Shown here in pieces: positions 33,607-43,260 of a DNA stretch of 64,000 nt. The first letter of the stretch is position 1, and each line of letters starts with the position of its first letter. Source of the DNA: JAAYRQ01 sp035647235 (lineage in GTDB: Bacteria > Bacillota > Syntrophomonadia > Syntrophomonadales > Syntrophomonadaceae); NCBI GenBank assembly GCA_964514235.1, contig CAZEPV010000005.1, positions 1 through 64,000 on the forward strand, given 5' to 3'. The notes below the pieces were generated by a model. That model ran no database searches, was not told the DNA's origin, and saw only the letters and a program-made list of their open reading frames with translations. A program made the position numbers and the translations under genes.

Positions 33607-34527
33607 ATGAGATTTGAACATAAAGACTTGCTAGGCATAAAAGATTTAAAAAAAGAGGAAATTGATCTTATTCTAGATACTGCTATTCCCATGAAGGATG
33701 TTACCAGCCGAGAAATTAAAAAGGTTCCTACTCTCAGGGGAAAAGCCATAGCTACAGTTTTTCAGGAAAACAGCACCAGAACTAAGACTTCCTTTGAGAT
33801 TGCAGGCAAATATTTAAGTGCTGATGTGGTCAATCTAAATGTACCTACTAGTAGTATGCAAAAGGGTGAAAGTTTGAGGGATACAATTAGGACTATTGAA
33901 ATGATGGGTTTTGATGTAATTGCATTCCGACATTCTATGAGTGGTTCGGCTCATTATATTGCTAAAAATACCAAAATGAAAGTAATAAACGCAGGTGATG
34001 GTGCTAATGAACACCCTACACAAGCATTATTAGATATGTATAGTATTAAGGAAAAAAAGGGGACTTTAGAAAATTTAAAAGTTGCCATTGTAGGAGATAT
34101 ACTGCATAGTCGGGTGGCTAGATCTAATATTTATGGTTTAAGTAAATATGGTTGTGAAATACGGGTCGTGGGTCCCTCTACCCTTATTCCACCTGAAGTC
34201 GAAAGACTTGGGGTAAAAAGATATTATAATTTGGAACAAGCAGTTCAAGATGTAGATGTAATTAATATTTTAAGGTTGCAAAAGGAAAGACAAAATATCG
34301 GTTTATTTCCTTCCTTAGAGGAATATTCTGACCTTTATATGATTACTCCTGAACATTTAAAAATGGCTAAGGAAGATGTCTTAGTCCTTCACCCTGGTCC
34401 TATGAATAGGGGTATAGAAATATCTAGTGAAGTGGCAGATGGCATTAGCTCTTTAGTTGAGGAACAAGTAAAAAATGGAGTAGCTATCCGAATGGCCTTA
34501 TTATTTTTAATGTTAGGAGGTATTTAA
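33607..34527 (+). CDS. pyrB: Aspartate carbamoyltransferase catalytic subunit
   Basis: A 306-residue enzyme joining carbamoyl phosphate and aspartate. The carbamoyl-phosphate loop is FQENSTRTKTSFE (about 50-62), then ADVVNL, HPTQALLD and the aspartate-side LHPGPMNRG. No pyrI regulatory subunit follows; Firmicute ATCase works without one. It is the first biosynthetic gene after attenuator 2, and pyrC starts 1 bp after its stop. Confidence 0.96.
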   Translation: MRFEHKDLLGIKDLKKEEIDLILDTAIPMKDVTSREIKKVPTLRGKAIATVFQENSTRTKTSFEIAGKYLSADVVNLNVPTSSMQKGESLRDTIRTIEMMGFDVIAFRHSMSGSAHYIAKNTKMKVINAGDGANEHPTQALLDMYSIKEKKGTLENLKVAIVGDILHSRVARSNIYGLSKYGCEIRVVGPSTLIPPEVERLGVKRYYNLEQAVQDVDVINILRLQKERQNIGLFPSLEEYSDLYMITPEHLKMAKEDVLVLHPGPMNRGIEISSEVADGISSLVEEQVKNGVAIRMALLFLMLGGI

Positions 34528-34528
34528 G

Positions 34529-35815
34529 GTGAGATTACTTATTAAAGGTGCTAGAGTAATTGATCCAGAAAGTGATTTAGATGAAATTACAGATATTTTT
34601 ATTGAAGATGGTGAAATATCGGAGATACAACCAGGACTTGAAATCCCCAATGCAAAAATAATTGACGCCAGCAATAAAATAGTATGTCCAGGCTTTGTGG
34701 ATATACATGTGCATTTAAGAGAACCTGGCTTTGAATATAAGGAAACTATAGCTACTGGTACTAGAGCAGCAGCAGTAGGTGGCTTTACTAGTATATGTTG
34801 TATGCCCAACACTTTTCCAGTTGTAGATACAGCTGCGGTAGCTAATTTTGTAAAAGAGCGGGCTATGAAATCCGGGCTAGTTAAGGTTTACCCAATTGGG
34901 GCAGTTACTAAAAAGCAGGAAGGGATAGAATTAAGCGAAATAGCCCATTTAGTAGCAGCAGGTTGTGTGGCTATTTCAGATGATGGGGAACCAGTAAGTA
35001 AAGCAGGCATAATGAGAAATGCCTTAGAATATGCCAAGATGTTTGATATACCGGTTTTATCGCACTGTGAGGACCTTAGCTTATCTAAAAATGGGCAGAT
35101 GCACGAAGGATATTATTCAACTTTTTATGGCCTAAAGGGAATCCCAGCCGCTGCAGAAGAAATAGTAATTGCCCGAGATATCTTGTTATCACAACTTACG
35201 GGTGGGCATATTCATATTTGCCATGTGTCTACTAAGGGGTCAATAGATTTGATTAGGCGTGCCAAAGAGGAAGGTGTTAACATAACTTGTGAGGTAACCC
35301 CACATCACCTTACCCTAACAGACGAAATTGTAGGTACTTATGATACTGATACTAAGGTTTTTCCTCCTTTGAGAAGTGCTGAAGATGTAGAAGCCTTAGT
35401 TAAGGCTTTGCATGATGGAGTGATTGATTGTATAGCAACCGATCATGCCCCACACGATTTCGAAAGTAAAGATTGCGAATATGACATAGCGGAATTTGGT
35501 ATTTCAGGTATAGAAACTGCTATTCCAGCGGTAATGAGCCTAGTCCATGACAATAAATTAACCCTTAACCAGATGATTAATTTGTTTACGGCCAAACCAG
35601 CCCAAATTATAGGTTTGGATGCAGGTAGGATTGATGTAGGCAGTAGTGCGGATATTACTATTATTGATCCAGATTTGGAGAAAACAGTTGATATTAGCCG
35701 GTTTTACTCCAAGGGTAAAAATACTCCCTATAAGGGCCAAAGTCTTAAAGGCTGGCCAGTCGCCACAATTGTAGATGGTCAAATAATTGCTTTAGATGGA
35801 AAAATTCTAGAATAG
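34529..35815 (+). CDS. pyrC: Dihydroorotase
   Basis: A 428-residue amidohydrolase of the class I type closing carbamoyl aspartate to dihydroorotate. Zinc ligands lie in DIHVHLREPG (about 60-69), the HCED segment, HICHVST and ATDHAPH. The start is GTG 34529, with AGGAGG inside the pyrB end, so translation is coupled. Confidence 0.96.
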   Translation: MRLLIKGARVIDPESDLDEITDIFIEDGEISEIQPGLEIPNAKIIDASNKIVCPGFVDIHVHLREPGFEYKETIATGTRAAAVGGFTSICCMPNTFPVVDTAAVANFVKERAMKSGLVKVYPIGAVTKKQEGIELSEIAHLVAAGCVAISDDGEPVSKAGIMRNALEYAKMFDIPVLSHCEDLSLSKNGQMHEGYYSTFYGLKGIPAAAEEIVIARDILLSQLTGGHIHICHVSTKGSIDLIRRAKEEGVNITCEVTPHHLTLTDEIVGTYDTDTKVFPPLRSAEDVEALVKALHDGVIDCIATDHAPHDFESKDCEYDIAEFGISGIETAIPAVMSLVHDNKLTLNQMINLFTAKPAQIIGLDAGRIDVGSSADITIIDPDLEKTVDISRFYSKGKNTPYKGQSLKGWPVATIVDGQIIALDGKILE

Positions 35816-35830
35816 GAGTTGTAGCTAACT

Positions 35831-36898
35831 ATGCCAGGCTATTTAGTTTTAGAAAATGGCAAAGTATTTAAGGGTAAATTATTAAATGATTGTTTAATAT
35901 CCGAAGGTGAAGTGGTTTTTTCCACTGCTATGGTAAGTTATCAAGATATTATTACGGATCCTTCTTACTATGGACAAATTGTTGTTATGACCTATCCTTT
36001 AGTAGGAAATGTAGGTTTTAATGAAAAAAGTTTTGCCTCTAATCGGGCCATGGTTAAAGGTTTAGTCCTTAGGGAGGCTACAGACTTTCCCAGCCATTAC
36101 GAAATGGAAGTTGATTTGATTAGTTTCTTGAACAAAAGTGAAATTCCAGTCCTTACTGAGGTAGATACTAGGGCATTGACTAGATTTATCCGTAAACATG
36201 GCATCATGGGGGGAGTAATAACTTACAACCTTAACAATATGGATTTACTAATTAAAAGGGCTAAAAATGCTAAAGAAAATATGCAGGGGGACATTGTCCA
36301 ATTTGTGACCCGCAGTAATTTTATGAAATTTGGCCTAGGCGATAAAAAAATTGTAATGCTGGATTTGGGTACCAAAAAAGGGGTCATTAATTCTTTGATA
36401 AGGAGGGACTCTACAGTAATAATTGTGCCAGCCCATACGAGTTACGATGAAATAATGAGGTTAAACCCGCAAGGGGTTATTCTATCCGATGGACCTGGGG
36501 ACCCTCAAACTATTCCATATGTTATAAAAACTAGTCTAGCTTTGATAGGGAAAGTTCCTTTATTCGGAATCGGCCTAGGTCATCAAGTTTTGGCTTTAGC
36601 TCTAGGGGCTAAGACATACAAACTAGATTATGGACATCGGGGTTCTAATCAAGCAGTTAAAGATTTAGATACAAATAGGATTTATATAACTACGCAAAAT
36701 CACGGCTTTTGTATAGATGAAAATTCTCTAAAGGAAACAGCGATTGAAGTGACCATGCGTAATCTTAATGATAATACTATTGAAGGGATAAGGCATAAAG
36801 ACTTACCAATTTCCTCAGTACAATTTGATCCAGAGGGATATCCTGGTTATAGCGACACAGGGTTTTTTTATGATGATTTTTTAGAAATTTGCTTATAA
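35831..36898 (+). CDS. carA: Carbamoyl-phosphate synthetase small subunit with a disabled glutaminase site
   Basis: A 355-residue protein with both CarA domains. The N-terminal half matches family blocks (GEVVFSTAMVSYQDIITDP, VDTRALTRFIR). The amidotransferase half keeps LSDGPGDPQ and ITTQNHGF, but the elbow that reads GICLGHQ in active CarA reads GIGLGHQ: Gly248 (codon GGC, 36572-36574) replaces the nucleophilic Cys. The catalytic HPE triad piece reads D333-P-E335, and the GNH motif reads N273-Q274. The gene is unbroken and lies between pyrC and carB. By knowledge of human CPS1, where Cys to Ser leaves an ammonia-using enzyme, this synthetase should depend on free ammonia. A local sequencing error cannot explain three separate changes. 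Confidence 0.93.
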   Translation: MPGYLVLENGKVFKGKLLNDCLISEGEVVFSTAMVSYQDIITDPSYYGQIVVMTYPLVGNVGFNEKSFASNRAMVKGLVLREATDFPSHYEMEVDLISFLNKSEIPVLTEVDTRALTRFIRKHGIMGGVITYNLNNMDLLIKRAKNAKENMQGDIVQFVTRSNFMKFGLGDKKIVMLDLGTKKGVINSLIRRDSTVIIVPAHTSYDEIMRLNPQGVILSDGPGDPQTIPYVIKTSLALIGKVPLFGIGLGHQVLALALGAKTYKLDYGHRGSNQAVKDLDTNRIYITTQNHGFCIDENSLKETAIEVTMRNLNDNTIEGIRHKDLPISSVQFDPEGYPGYSDTGFFYDDFLEICL

Positions 36899-36923
36899 AG
36901 TATATGAAGATGGAGGATGCCTA

Positions 36924-39900
36924 ATGCCACTCAACAAGGAACTTAAAAAAGTTTTGGTAATCGGTTCTGGCCCTATAATTATAGGCCAAGCTGCAGAGTT
37001 TGATTATGCGGGAACCCAAGCCTGTAGGGCTTTAAAAGAGGAAGGTATTGAAGTTATCTTATTAAATACTAACCCAGCTACTATAATGACCGATACTGAT
37101 ATAGCTGATAAAATATATTTTGAACCTATAACTGTAGATACAGTAGAAAAAATTATAGAAAAAGAAAAACCTGATGGGATTTTAGCTAACCTTGGGGGCC
37201 AGGTGGGCTTAAATATGGCCCTGGCACTAGATGAAGCTGGCCTGCTCACTAAAACTGGGGTGCCTTTGCTAGGTATGCCTTTAGAGGCAATAATGCGGGC
37301 TGAAGATAGGGAATTTTTTAAATCAACTATGCAAGAAATTGGACAACCAATCGCAGAAAGTTCGATAGTTAATTCGGTTCAAGAAGCCTTAGATTTCGCC
37401 CAAGAAATAGGTTATCCCGTAATTGTCAGACCTGCCTACACATTAGGAGGAAGTGGTGGGGGAAATGCCAATAATGAGGAGGAACTAAAAAGTATAACCA
37501 TTAAAGGCTTAAAAAACAGCCCCATTAGACAAGTATTAATCGAGCGGAGTGTAGCAGGTTTTAAAGAGATTGAATTTGAAGTAATGCGAGATGCTAATGA
37601 TAACTGTATAACTATTTGTAGTATGGAAAATGTGGATCCAGTAGGAATTCACACGGGGGATAGTATAGTAGTAGCACCTGCCCAAACTTTAACTGATGAA
37701 GAATATCAAATGTTAAAAGCAGCTGCCCTAAAAATTATACGCCATTTAAAGATAGCTGGAGGTTGCAATGTCCAATATGCCTTAGACCCTTTGAGTAAAA
37801 AATACTATGTTATAGAAGTTAACCCTAGAGTAAGCAGGTCTAGTGCCTTAGCTTCCAAAGCTACAGGATATCCTATTGCAAAGGTTACCACCAAAATAGC
37901 AGTGGGTTATACTTTAGATGAAATACCAAATTCAATAACTGGACAGACAAGAGCTTGTTTTGAACCTGCTATAGATTACGTGGTCTTGAAGGTACCCCGC
38001 TGGCCTTTTGATAAATTTGTTTTAGGGGATCGGCGTTTAGGTACCCAGATGAAAGCTACCGGAGAAGTTATGGCTATCGATAGAAGTTTTGAGGCTGCTT
38101 TTCTAAAATCTATTCGCTCATTGGAAATTGGTTTATTTGGTCTACGTTTGCCTAAGCTACTTGCACTAGATGATGCAGTATTAAAAAAGAGACTTAAGGA
38201 AGTAGATGATGAAAGGATTTTTATAGTTGCGGAAGCATTTATTCGCAAGTTTACCCTAGATGAAATTCATCAAATAACAAAGATTGATAAATATTTTTTA
38301 AAGAAAATAAAAAACATAATTGATTTTGCTCTGCATTTTGGCCAATTCGATATTAATGGCCAACTACTCAAACAAGCTAAAAAATTAGGATTTTCCGATT
38401 TTGAATTGGCCAGCTTAAAGGGTATAAGCGAAGACGAAATGCGTGTTATTCGTAGAGGTTATGATATACTGCCTACTTACAAACAGGTGGACACATGTGC
38501 AGCTGAATTTGATGCCATTACCCCTTATTTTTATTCGTGTTATGAGGAAGAAAACGAAGTATGGCATGATGCTCATAAAAGAAGGATTCTAGTTATAGGT
38601 TCTGGCCCTATCAGAATAGGCCAGGGAGTTGAATTTGATTATTGTTCAGTACATTGTGTTGAGGCCCTTAAGGAAGCGGGCATAATGGCTATTTTAGTTA
38701 ATAATAACCCCGAAACAGTTAGTACAGACTATGACATATCAGATAGGTTATATTTTGAACCTTTGGTTTATGAAGACGTAATGAATATAATTGAAGAAGA
38801 AAAGGTTGATGGTGTCATCGTACAATTTGGTGGACAAACTGCCATTAATCTGGCTGCGCCCCTTGATAAAGCGGGTATAAATATTTTGGGTACTTCTAAT
38901 CAAAGCATTGATATGGCAGAAGATCGGGGCATCTTTGATATTATATTAGGGGAATTAAATATTCCTAGGCCAGCTGGAAAATCTGTCTTTACACTAGATG
39001 AGGCGCTTAAAGCCGCAGAGGGAATTGGCTATCCTGTCCTAGTTAGGCCCTCTTATGTCTTGGGGGGCAGAGCTATGGAAATAGTATATAATCAAGACGA
39101 ATTAAAGACATATATGCAGACTGCGGTAACTATTAATAAGGAGCACCCAATTTTGGTAGATAAGTACCTTTTAGGTCGTGAGATCGAAGTTGATGCGGTA
39201 TGTGATGGCCAAGAAGTCATGATTCCAGGCATAATGCAACATATCGAAAGAGCTGGTGTCCATTCGGGTGATAGCATGGCAGTTTTCCCACCCTATGATT
39301 TGAAAGCTGAAATTATTGGAAAGGTGGTTAATTACACTAGACAATTGGCCCTAAGATTAAATATCAAGGGTTTAGTAAACATTCAATTTGTTGAGCATAA
39401 TCAGGAACTTTATGTGATAGAGGTTAACCCTCGCTCAAGTAGGACGGTACCTTTTTTGAGCAAAGTCACGGGGATTCCATTAGTTAAGATAGCTACTAAT
39501 GTTATGTTAGGTAAATCAATTAAGGACCAGGGTTATTCCGCTGGTCTACAAGCTGCCCCACCTTTTTTTGCGGTAAAGGTTCCAGTCTTTTCTTTTGGCA
39601 AGTTGGAACAAGTAGATATTAGTTTAGGACCAGAAATGAAATCAACTGGAGAAGTGATAGGGCTGGATAAATCACTACATGCTGCAATTTATAAGGGTTT
39701 GGTTGCCGCTGGGGCTCAGATTTCGGCCCAAGGCACTATTTTGGCAACTATTGCCGATAGAGATAAATCAGAAGCACTACCGATTTTAAAAGATTTTAGC
39801 CAAATGGGCTTTAACCTAGTAGCTACGGAAGGTACAGCTACTTTTTTGCAGGAAAATGGCATAAAAGTTGCCAAAGTTAATAAGATTTCCGAGGGTTCTC

Positions 39901-40136
39901 CTCATATAGTAGATTTTATTAGGGATGGTTCCATTGATTTTGTGGTAAATACCCTATCTAATGCCAGAAAGCCTTTTAGTGATGGTTTCCGAATTAGACG
40001 GGCAACAGTTGAATTGAATATCCCTTGTCTTACTTCCTTAGATACTTTGAAGGTGCTCAAAGAAGCACTAGGCGCAGGTACTAAACTCAGAACCCAAAAG
40101 GTATTGGCTTTAACCGATTACTTGGAATTGACTTAA
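36924..40136 (+). CDS. carB: Carbamoyl-phosphate synthetase large subunit
   Basis: A 1070-residue two-fold repeated ATP-grasp enzyme making carbamoyl phosphate from bicarbonate, ammonia and two ATP. Both halves start with the VIGSGPI motif (GPIIIGQAAEFDYAGTQA and GPIRIGQGVEFDY), both have glycine-rich ATP-grasp loops (GGSGGG, GGRAME) and metal-site VIEVNPR...SR. The C-terminal allosteric domain includes NLVATEGTATFL. Length is standard, so the synthetase side is intact although its CarA partner cannot hydrolyse glutamine. Confidence 0.97.
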   Translation: MPLNKELKKVLVIGSGPIIIGQAAEFDYAGTQACRALKEEGIEVILLNTNPATIMTDTDIADKIYFEPITVDTVEKIIEKEKPDGILANLGGQVGLNMALALDEAGLLTKTGVPLLGMPLEAIMRAEDREFFKSTMQEIGQPIAESSIVNSVQEALDFAQEIGYPVIVRPAYTLGGSGGGNANNEEELKSITIKGLKNSPIRQVLIERSVAGFKEIEFEVMRDANDNCITICSMENVDPVGIHTGDSIVVAPAQTLTDEEYQMLKAAALKIIRHLKIAGGCNVQYALDPLSKKYYVIEVNPRVSRSSALASKATGYPIAKVTTKIAVGYTLDEIPNSITGQTRACFEPAIDYVVLKVPRWPFDKFVLGDRRLGTQMKATGEVMAIDRSFEAAFLKSIRSLEIGLFGLRLPKLLALDDAVLKKRLKEVDDERIFIVAEAFIRKFTLDEIHQITKIDKYFLKKIKNIIDFALHFGQFDINGQLLKQAKKLGFSDFELASLKGISEDEMRVIRRGYDILPTYKQVDTCAAEFDAITPYFYSCYEEENEVWHDAHKRRILVIGSGPIRIGQGVEFDYCSVHCVEALKEAGIMAILVNNNPETVSTDYDISDRLYFEPLVYEDVMNIIEEEKVDGVIVQFGGQTAINLAAPLDKAGINILGTSNQSIDMAEDRGIFDIILGELNIPRPAGKSVFTLDEALKAAEGIGYPVLVRPSYVLGGRAMEIVYNQDELKTYMQTAVTINKEHPILVDKYLLGREIEVDAVCDGQEVMIPGIMQHIERAGVHSGDSMAVFPPYDLKAEIIGKVVNYTRQLALRLNIKGLVNIQFVEHNQELYVIEVNPRSSRTVPFLSKVTGIPLVKIATNVMLGKSIKDQGYSAGLQAAPPFFAVKVPVFSFGKLEQVDISLGPEMKSTGEVIGLDKSLHAAIYKGLVAAGAQISAQGTILATIADRDKSEALPILKDFSQMGFNLVATEGTATFLQENGIKVAKVNKISEGSPHIVDFIRDGSIDFVVNTLSNARKPFSDGFRIRRATVELNIPCLTSLDTLKVLKEALGAGTKLRTQKVLALTDYLELT

Positions 40137-40163
40137 CTTGTCTAAAAGTAAAGGAGGATGGCA

Positions 40164-40940
40164 GTGCCAGGTGTAGATAAATATTTAATATTGAAAAACC
40201 AACCACTGGACAAAGATTTATATGAAATGGAGTTTTTAGCTCCCAATTTAGTTCCTACTTGTGAGCCAGGGCAGTTTATTCACCTTTTGCCTAGTTCAAC
40301 TCTTGATCCCTTATTAAGGAGACCAATTAGTCTATATGATGTAGATAGGAAAAAGGAGACTATTACCCTACTTTACAAGGTAGTAGGCAAAGGTACTATG
40401 CTTATGACTAACGTAGAAAGTAATGATTATGTAGATATTATGGGGCCACTTGGTAATAATTTCACCCTGAAAGCTGACCAAAATGTAGTTTTAGTGGGTG
40501 GTGGTGTCGGTGTAGCACCACTAGTATATTTAGCCCGCCGACTTAAGGAAATAGATTGTAAGGTTACCTTACTGCATGGGGCAGAGAATCAAAATCAACT
40601 TATAAAAGCTAGGGTTGAGCAAATAGGGGCTAGCTATAAACCAGCGACTATGGATGGTTCGTACGGTTATGAAGGTTTTATTACCGACTTGCTTCTAGAA
40701 GAAATAGACCCTAGGGATATAGATTTTATTTATACTTGTGGTCCAGAACTAATGATGTCTGAAGTAGTTAGTTTTGCTAATAGGAATAATATATCAGGGC
40801 AATTATCACTTGAGGAGCATATGGCATGTGGGATTGGGGCATGTTTGGGCTGTGTAAGAAGATTGAGGTCTAGCGACACTAACTATGTTAAGGTGTGTAA
40901 GGATGGGCCAGTCTTTAATTTTAATGATATAGATATATAA
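40164..40940 (+). CDS. pyrK: Dihydroorotate dehydrogenase electron-transfer subunit
   Basis: A 258-residue FAD and [2Fe-2S] protein passing electrons from dihydroorotate to NAD. The FAD domain has RRPISLYDV, and the NAD domain GGGVGVAPLVYLA. The cluster cysteines are C222, C227, C230 and C245 (CGIGACLGC then C). I start at GTG 40164, 6 bp after AAGGAGG; the ATG at 40158 touches that site and is too close. It works with pyrD next door. Confidence 0.94.
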   Translation: MPGVDKYLILKNQPLDKDLYEMEFLAPNLVPTCEPGQFIHLLPSSTLDPLLRRPISLYDVDRKKETITLLYKVVGKGTMLMTNVESNDYVDIMGPLGNNFTLKADQNVVLVGGGVGVAPLVYLARRLKEIDCKVTLLHGAENQNQLIKARVEQIGASYKPATMDGSYGYEGFITDLLLEEIDPRDIDFIYTCGPELMMSEVVSFANRNNISGQLSLEEHMACGIGACLGCVRRLRSSDTNYVKVCKDGPVFNFNDIDI

Positions 40941-41010
40941 AATATTATTCGCTACAAGGGTGCTAGGATAAATAGTGGGTTGATAAATCCTATAAAAAGG
41001 AGGTGTTTTA

Positions 41011-41928
41011 ATGTCTAATGAACCTGATCTACAGGTTAATTTAGGTGGATTGCTTTTAGACAATCCTATCACAGTAGCTTCTGGCACTTTCGGTTATGGG
41101 CGTGAGTATGAAGATTATATTGATATAGCACAATTAGGTGCGGTAATAATTACTGGAACCACTTTAGAACCTAGGGCTGGTAATCCCCCCCCCCGAATTA
41201 CTGAAACTGCTAGTGGAATGTTAAATGCCATAGGTCTAGAAAACCCAGGTGTGAAGGTGTTTCTATCCGATCATCTTCCCTACCTAAAAAATAAAAATGT
41301 TACGGTTATTGCTAATATTGCTGGTAATACCGTAGAAGAATATGCTCGGCTAGCAGCATTGATGGAGAATTCTACTGGAATTGGGGCTATTGAATTAAAT
41401 ATTTCTTGTCCCAATGTAGAAAAGGGTGGTTTACAATTTGGAACCAGTCCCAAGATGGTCCAGGATGTAGTCAAAGCCGTAAGAAATGAAACTTCCCTAC
41501 CTATTATCCCTAAACTTTCTCCCAATGTAAGTGATATTGTAGAAATTGCTGTGGCTGCTGAGGAAGCTGGTGCCCATGCTTTATCCATGATTAATACTCT
41601 AATGGGTATGGCCATAGACATTGATTTGCAAAAACCTGTTTTAGGTAATGTGTTCGGCGGTTTATCTGGCCCAGCTATTAAGCCAGTAGCCCTACGCATG
41701 ATTTATCAAGTTTACCAAGTGGTAGATATACCGATTCTCGGCGGAGGCGGGATTATGAATTATAAGGACGCTATAGAATTTTTCTTGGTCGGAGCAAGGG
41801 CTATTGCTATAGGGACTGCTAATTTTGTGCATCCTATGATTACCCAGGAAATTCTGGCGGGGATTAAGGGATATTTACTGGAAAAAGAAACTAGCTTAAG
41901 CGAACTTGTTGGTAAGGCAGTTAAATGA
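41011..41928 (+). CDS. pyrD: Dihydroorotate dehydrogenase, class 1B catalytic subunit
   Basis: A 305-residue FMN enzyme. The class 1 base Cys133 lies in LNISCPNVEKGG, and the FMN phosphate site is in GGGGIMNYKDA. It forms the PyrD2K2 complex with the preceding gene. A run of ten C (41185-41194) encodes the conserved GNPPPR; such a tract is prone to slippage and a frameshift here would end the protein early. The rest is normal. Confidence 0.96.
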   Translation: MSNEPDLQVNLGGLLLDNPITVASGTFGYGREYEDYIDIAQLGAVIITGTTLEPRAGNPPPRITETASGMLNAIGLENPGVKVFLSDHLPYLKNKNVTVIANIAGNTVEEYARLAALMENSTGIGAIELNISCPNVEKGGLQFGTSPKMVQDVVKAVRNETSLPIIPKLSPNVSDIVEIAVAAEEAGAHALSMINTLMGMAIDIDLQKPVLGNVFGGLSGPAIKPVALRMIYQVYQVVDIPILGGGGIMNYKDAIEFFLVGARAIAIGTANFVHPMITQEILAGIKGYLLEKETSLSELVGKAVK

Positions 41929-41952
41929 AATTATTAGGGAGGCGGTAATGAT

Positions 41953-42675
41953 ATGCAGGCGAAAGATAGGATTATTTTGGCTCTAGATGTAGATACAGAA
42001 GCCCAAGCTTTGCATTTAGTAGATAAATTGAAGGACTATGTAGGCTCTTTTAAAGTAGGCATGCAATTATTTAATAGTGCAGGTCCCCAAATAGTAGAAA
42101 AAATAAATTCTTTAGGTGGCAAGGTATTTGTTGATTTAAAATTACATGATATTCCCAATACAGTAGGTGCTGCAGGGCGGGTATTAACCAGACTAGAGGC
42201 TCATATGTTTAATGTTCACGCAGCAGGGGGGAGAGCAATGATGAGTAAGCTAAGCACTGAGGTAGCCGAGGAGGCTGAGAAATTAGGCATAAGCCCTCCT
42301 TTAACTCTAGCTGTAACCGTTCTGACCAGCATTTCCCAGCAAGATCTAGAAAATGATATGTTTATTAGGGGCATAAAGATAGAAGAATTAGTAGCTAATT
42401 GGGCTTTAATGGCTAAAGAATCCCAGCTATCTGGTGTGGTATGTTCCCCACGCGAAATTGAAGCTATAAGGGCAGCTTGTGGTTCCGATTTTATTATAGT
42501 TACCCCAGGTATAAGGCCAACTTGGGCCAGTCAGGATGATCAAAAGAGGTTTACTACACCTAAGGAGGCTATCAAATTAGGAGCCGATTATTTAGTAATT
42601 GGCAGACCGATTAGGGCTGCACAAAATCCAGTAGAAGCTGCTTGCAGAATTATTGAAGAATTGGAGGTTCTATAA
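41953..42675 (+). CDS. pyrF: Orotidine 5'-phosphate decarboxylase
   Basis: A 240-residue TIM-barrel enzyme making UMP. The catalytic Lys/Asp array is VFVDLKLHDIPNT (about 58-70); VTPGIRP and GADYLVIGRPI form the phosphate site. ATG 41953 is chosen after GGGAGGCGG; ATG 41948 is out of frame. Its stop overlaps the pyrE start by one base. Confidence 0.96.
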   Translation: MQAKDRIILALDVDTEAQALHLVDKLKDYVGSFKVGMQLFNSAGPQIVEKINSLGGKVFVDLKLHDIPNTVGAAGRVLTRLEAHMFNVHAAGGRAMMSKLSTEVAEEAEKLGISPPLTLAVTVLTSISQQDLENDMFIRGIKIEELVANWALMAKESQLSGVVCSPREIEAIRAACGSDFIIVTPGIRPTWASQDDQKRFTTPKEAIKLGADYLVIGRPIRAAQNPVEAACRIIEELEVL

Positions 42676-43250
42676 TGTTGACTAAAGAAGAAGCAATTAA
42701 AATATTTTCGGATGCTGGAGCCCTTTTAAATGGCCATTTTCAGCTTACTTCGGGGCGCCATTCCAATCAATATATGCAATGTGCCCAAGTGCTTAAGTAC
42801 CCACATTATACAGAGGAGTTAGCAAAGCATTTAGCGGAATTTTTCGCGGATGAAAAGGTTGATTTAGTGGTTGGACCAGCTGTAGGGGGAATTATTGTCG
42901 CCTACGAAACAGCGAGGCAATTAAAGGTTCCCGGCATTTTTACCGAGCGCCAAGATGGTGAAATGCTGCTAAGACGTGGCTTTAACCTAGAAAAAGGCGC
43001 TCGGGTATTAATAGTTGAAGATGTAGTTACGACTGGGGGCTCAGTAAAAGAAGTTATAGATTTAGTAAGGGATTTAGGTGGTCTAGTAGTAGGAGTAGGG
43101 GTATTAGTGGACAGAAGTAATGGAAAAGTTGATTTCGGGGTTAAACAGGAAGCTGTACTGACTATGTTGGTAGAATCATGGGAAGCGGAATCTTGTCCTT
43201 TATGTAAAACGGGAGAAGTCCCTATTACCAAACCAGGTAGCCGAAGTTAG
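42675..43250 (+). CDS. pyrE: Orotate phosphoribosyltransferase
   Basis: A 191-residue enzyme making OMP. The PRPP motif is VLIVEDVVTTGGS (about 115-127). The C-terminal tail has a CPLC pair near residue 176, seen in the branch of PyrE proteins with a C-terminal extension. One-base overlap with pyrF (TAATG) indicates coupling. It is the last recognised pyr gene. Confidence 0.95.
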   Translation: MLTKEEAIKIFSDAGALLNGHFQLTSGRHSNQYMQCAQVLKYPHYTEELAKHLAEFFADEKVDLVVGPAVGGIIVAYETARQLKVPGIFTERQDGEMLLRRGFNLEKGARVLIVEDVVTTGGSVKEVIDLVRDLGGLVVGVGVLVDRSNGKVDFGVKQEAVLTMLVESWEAESCPLCKTGEVPITKPGSRS

Positions 43251-43260
43251 GGGTGGTATT

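Noticed and set aside
35831..36898. carA as a pseudogene
   Set aside because: The frame is unbroken, of normal length, and non-catalytic conserved blocks are intact; only the glutaminase site is altered.
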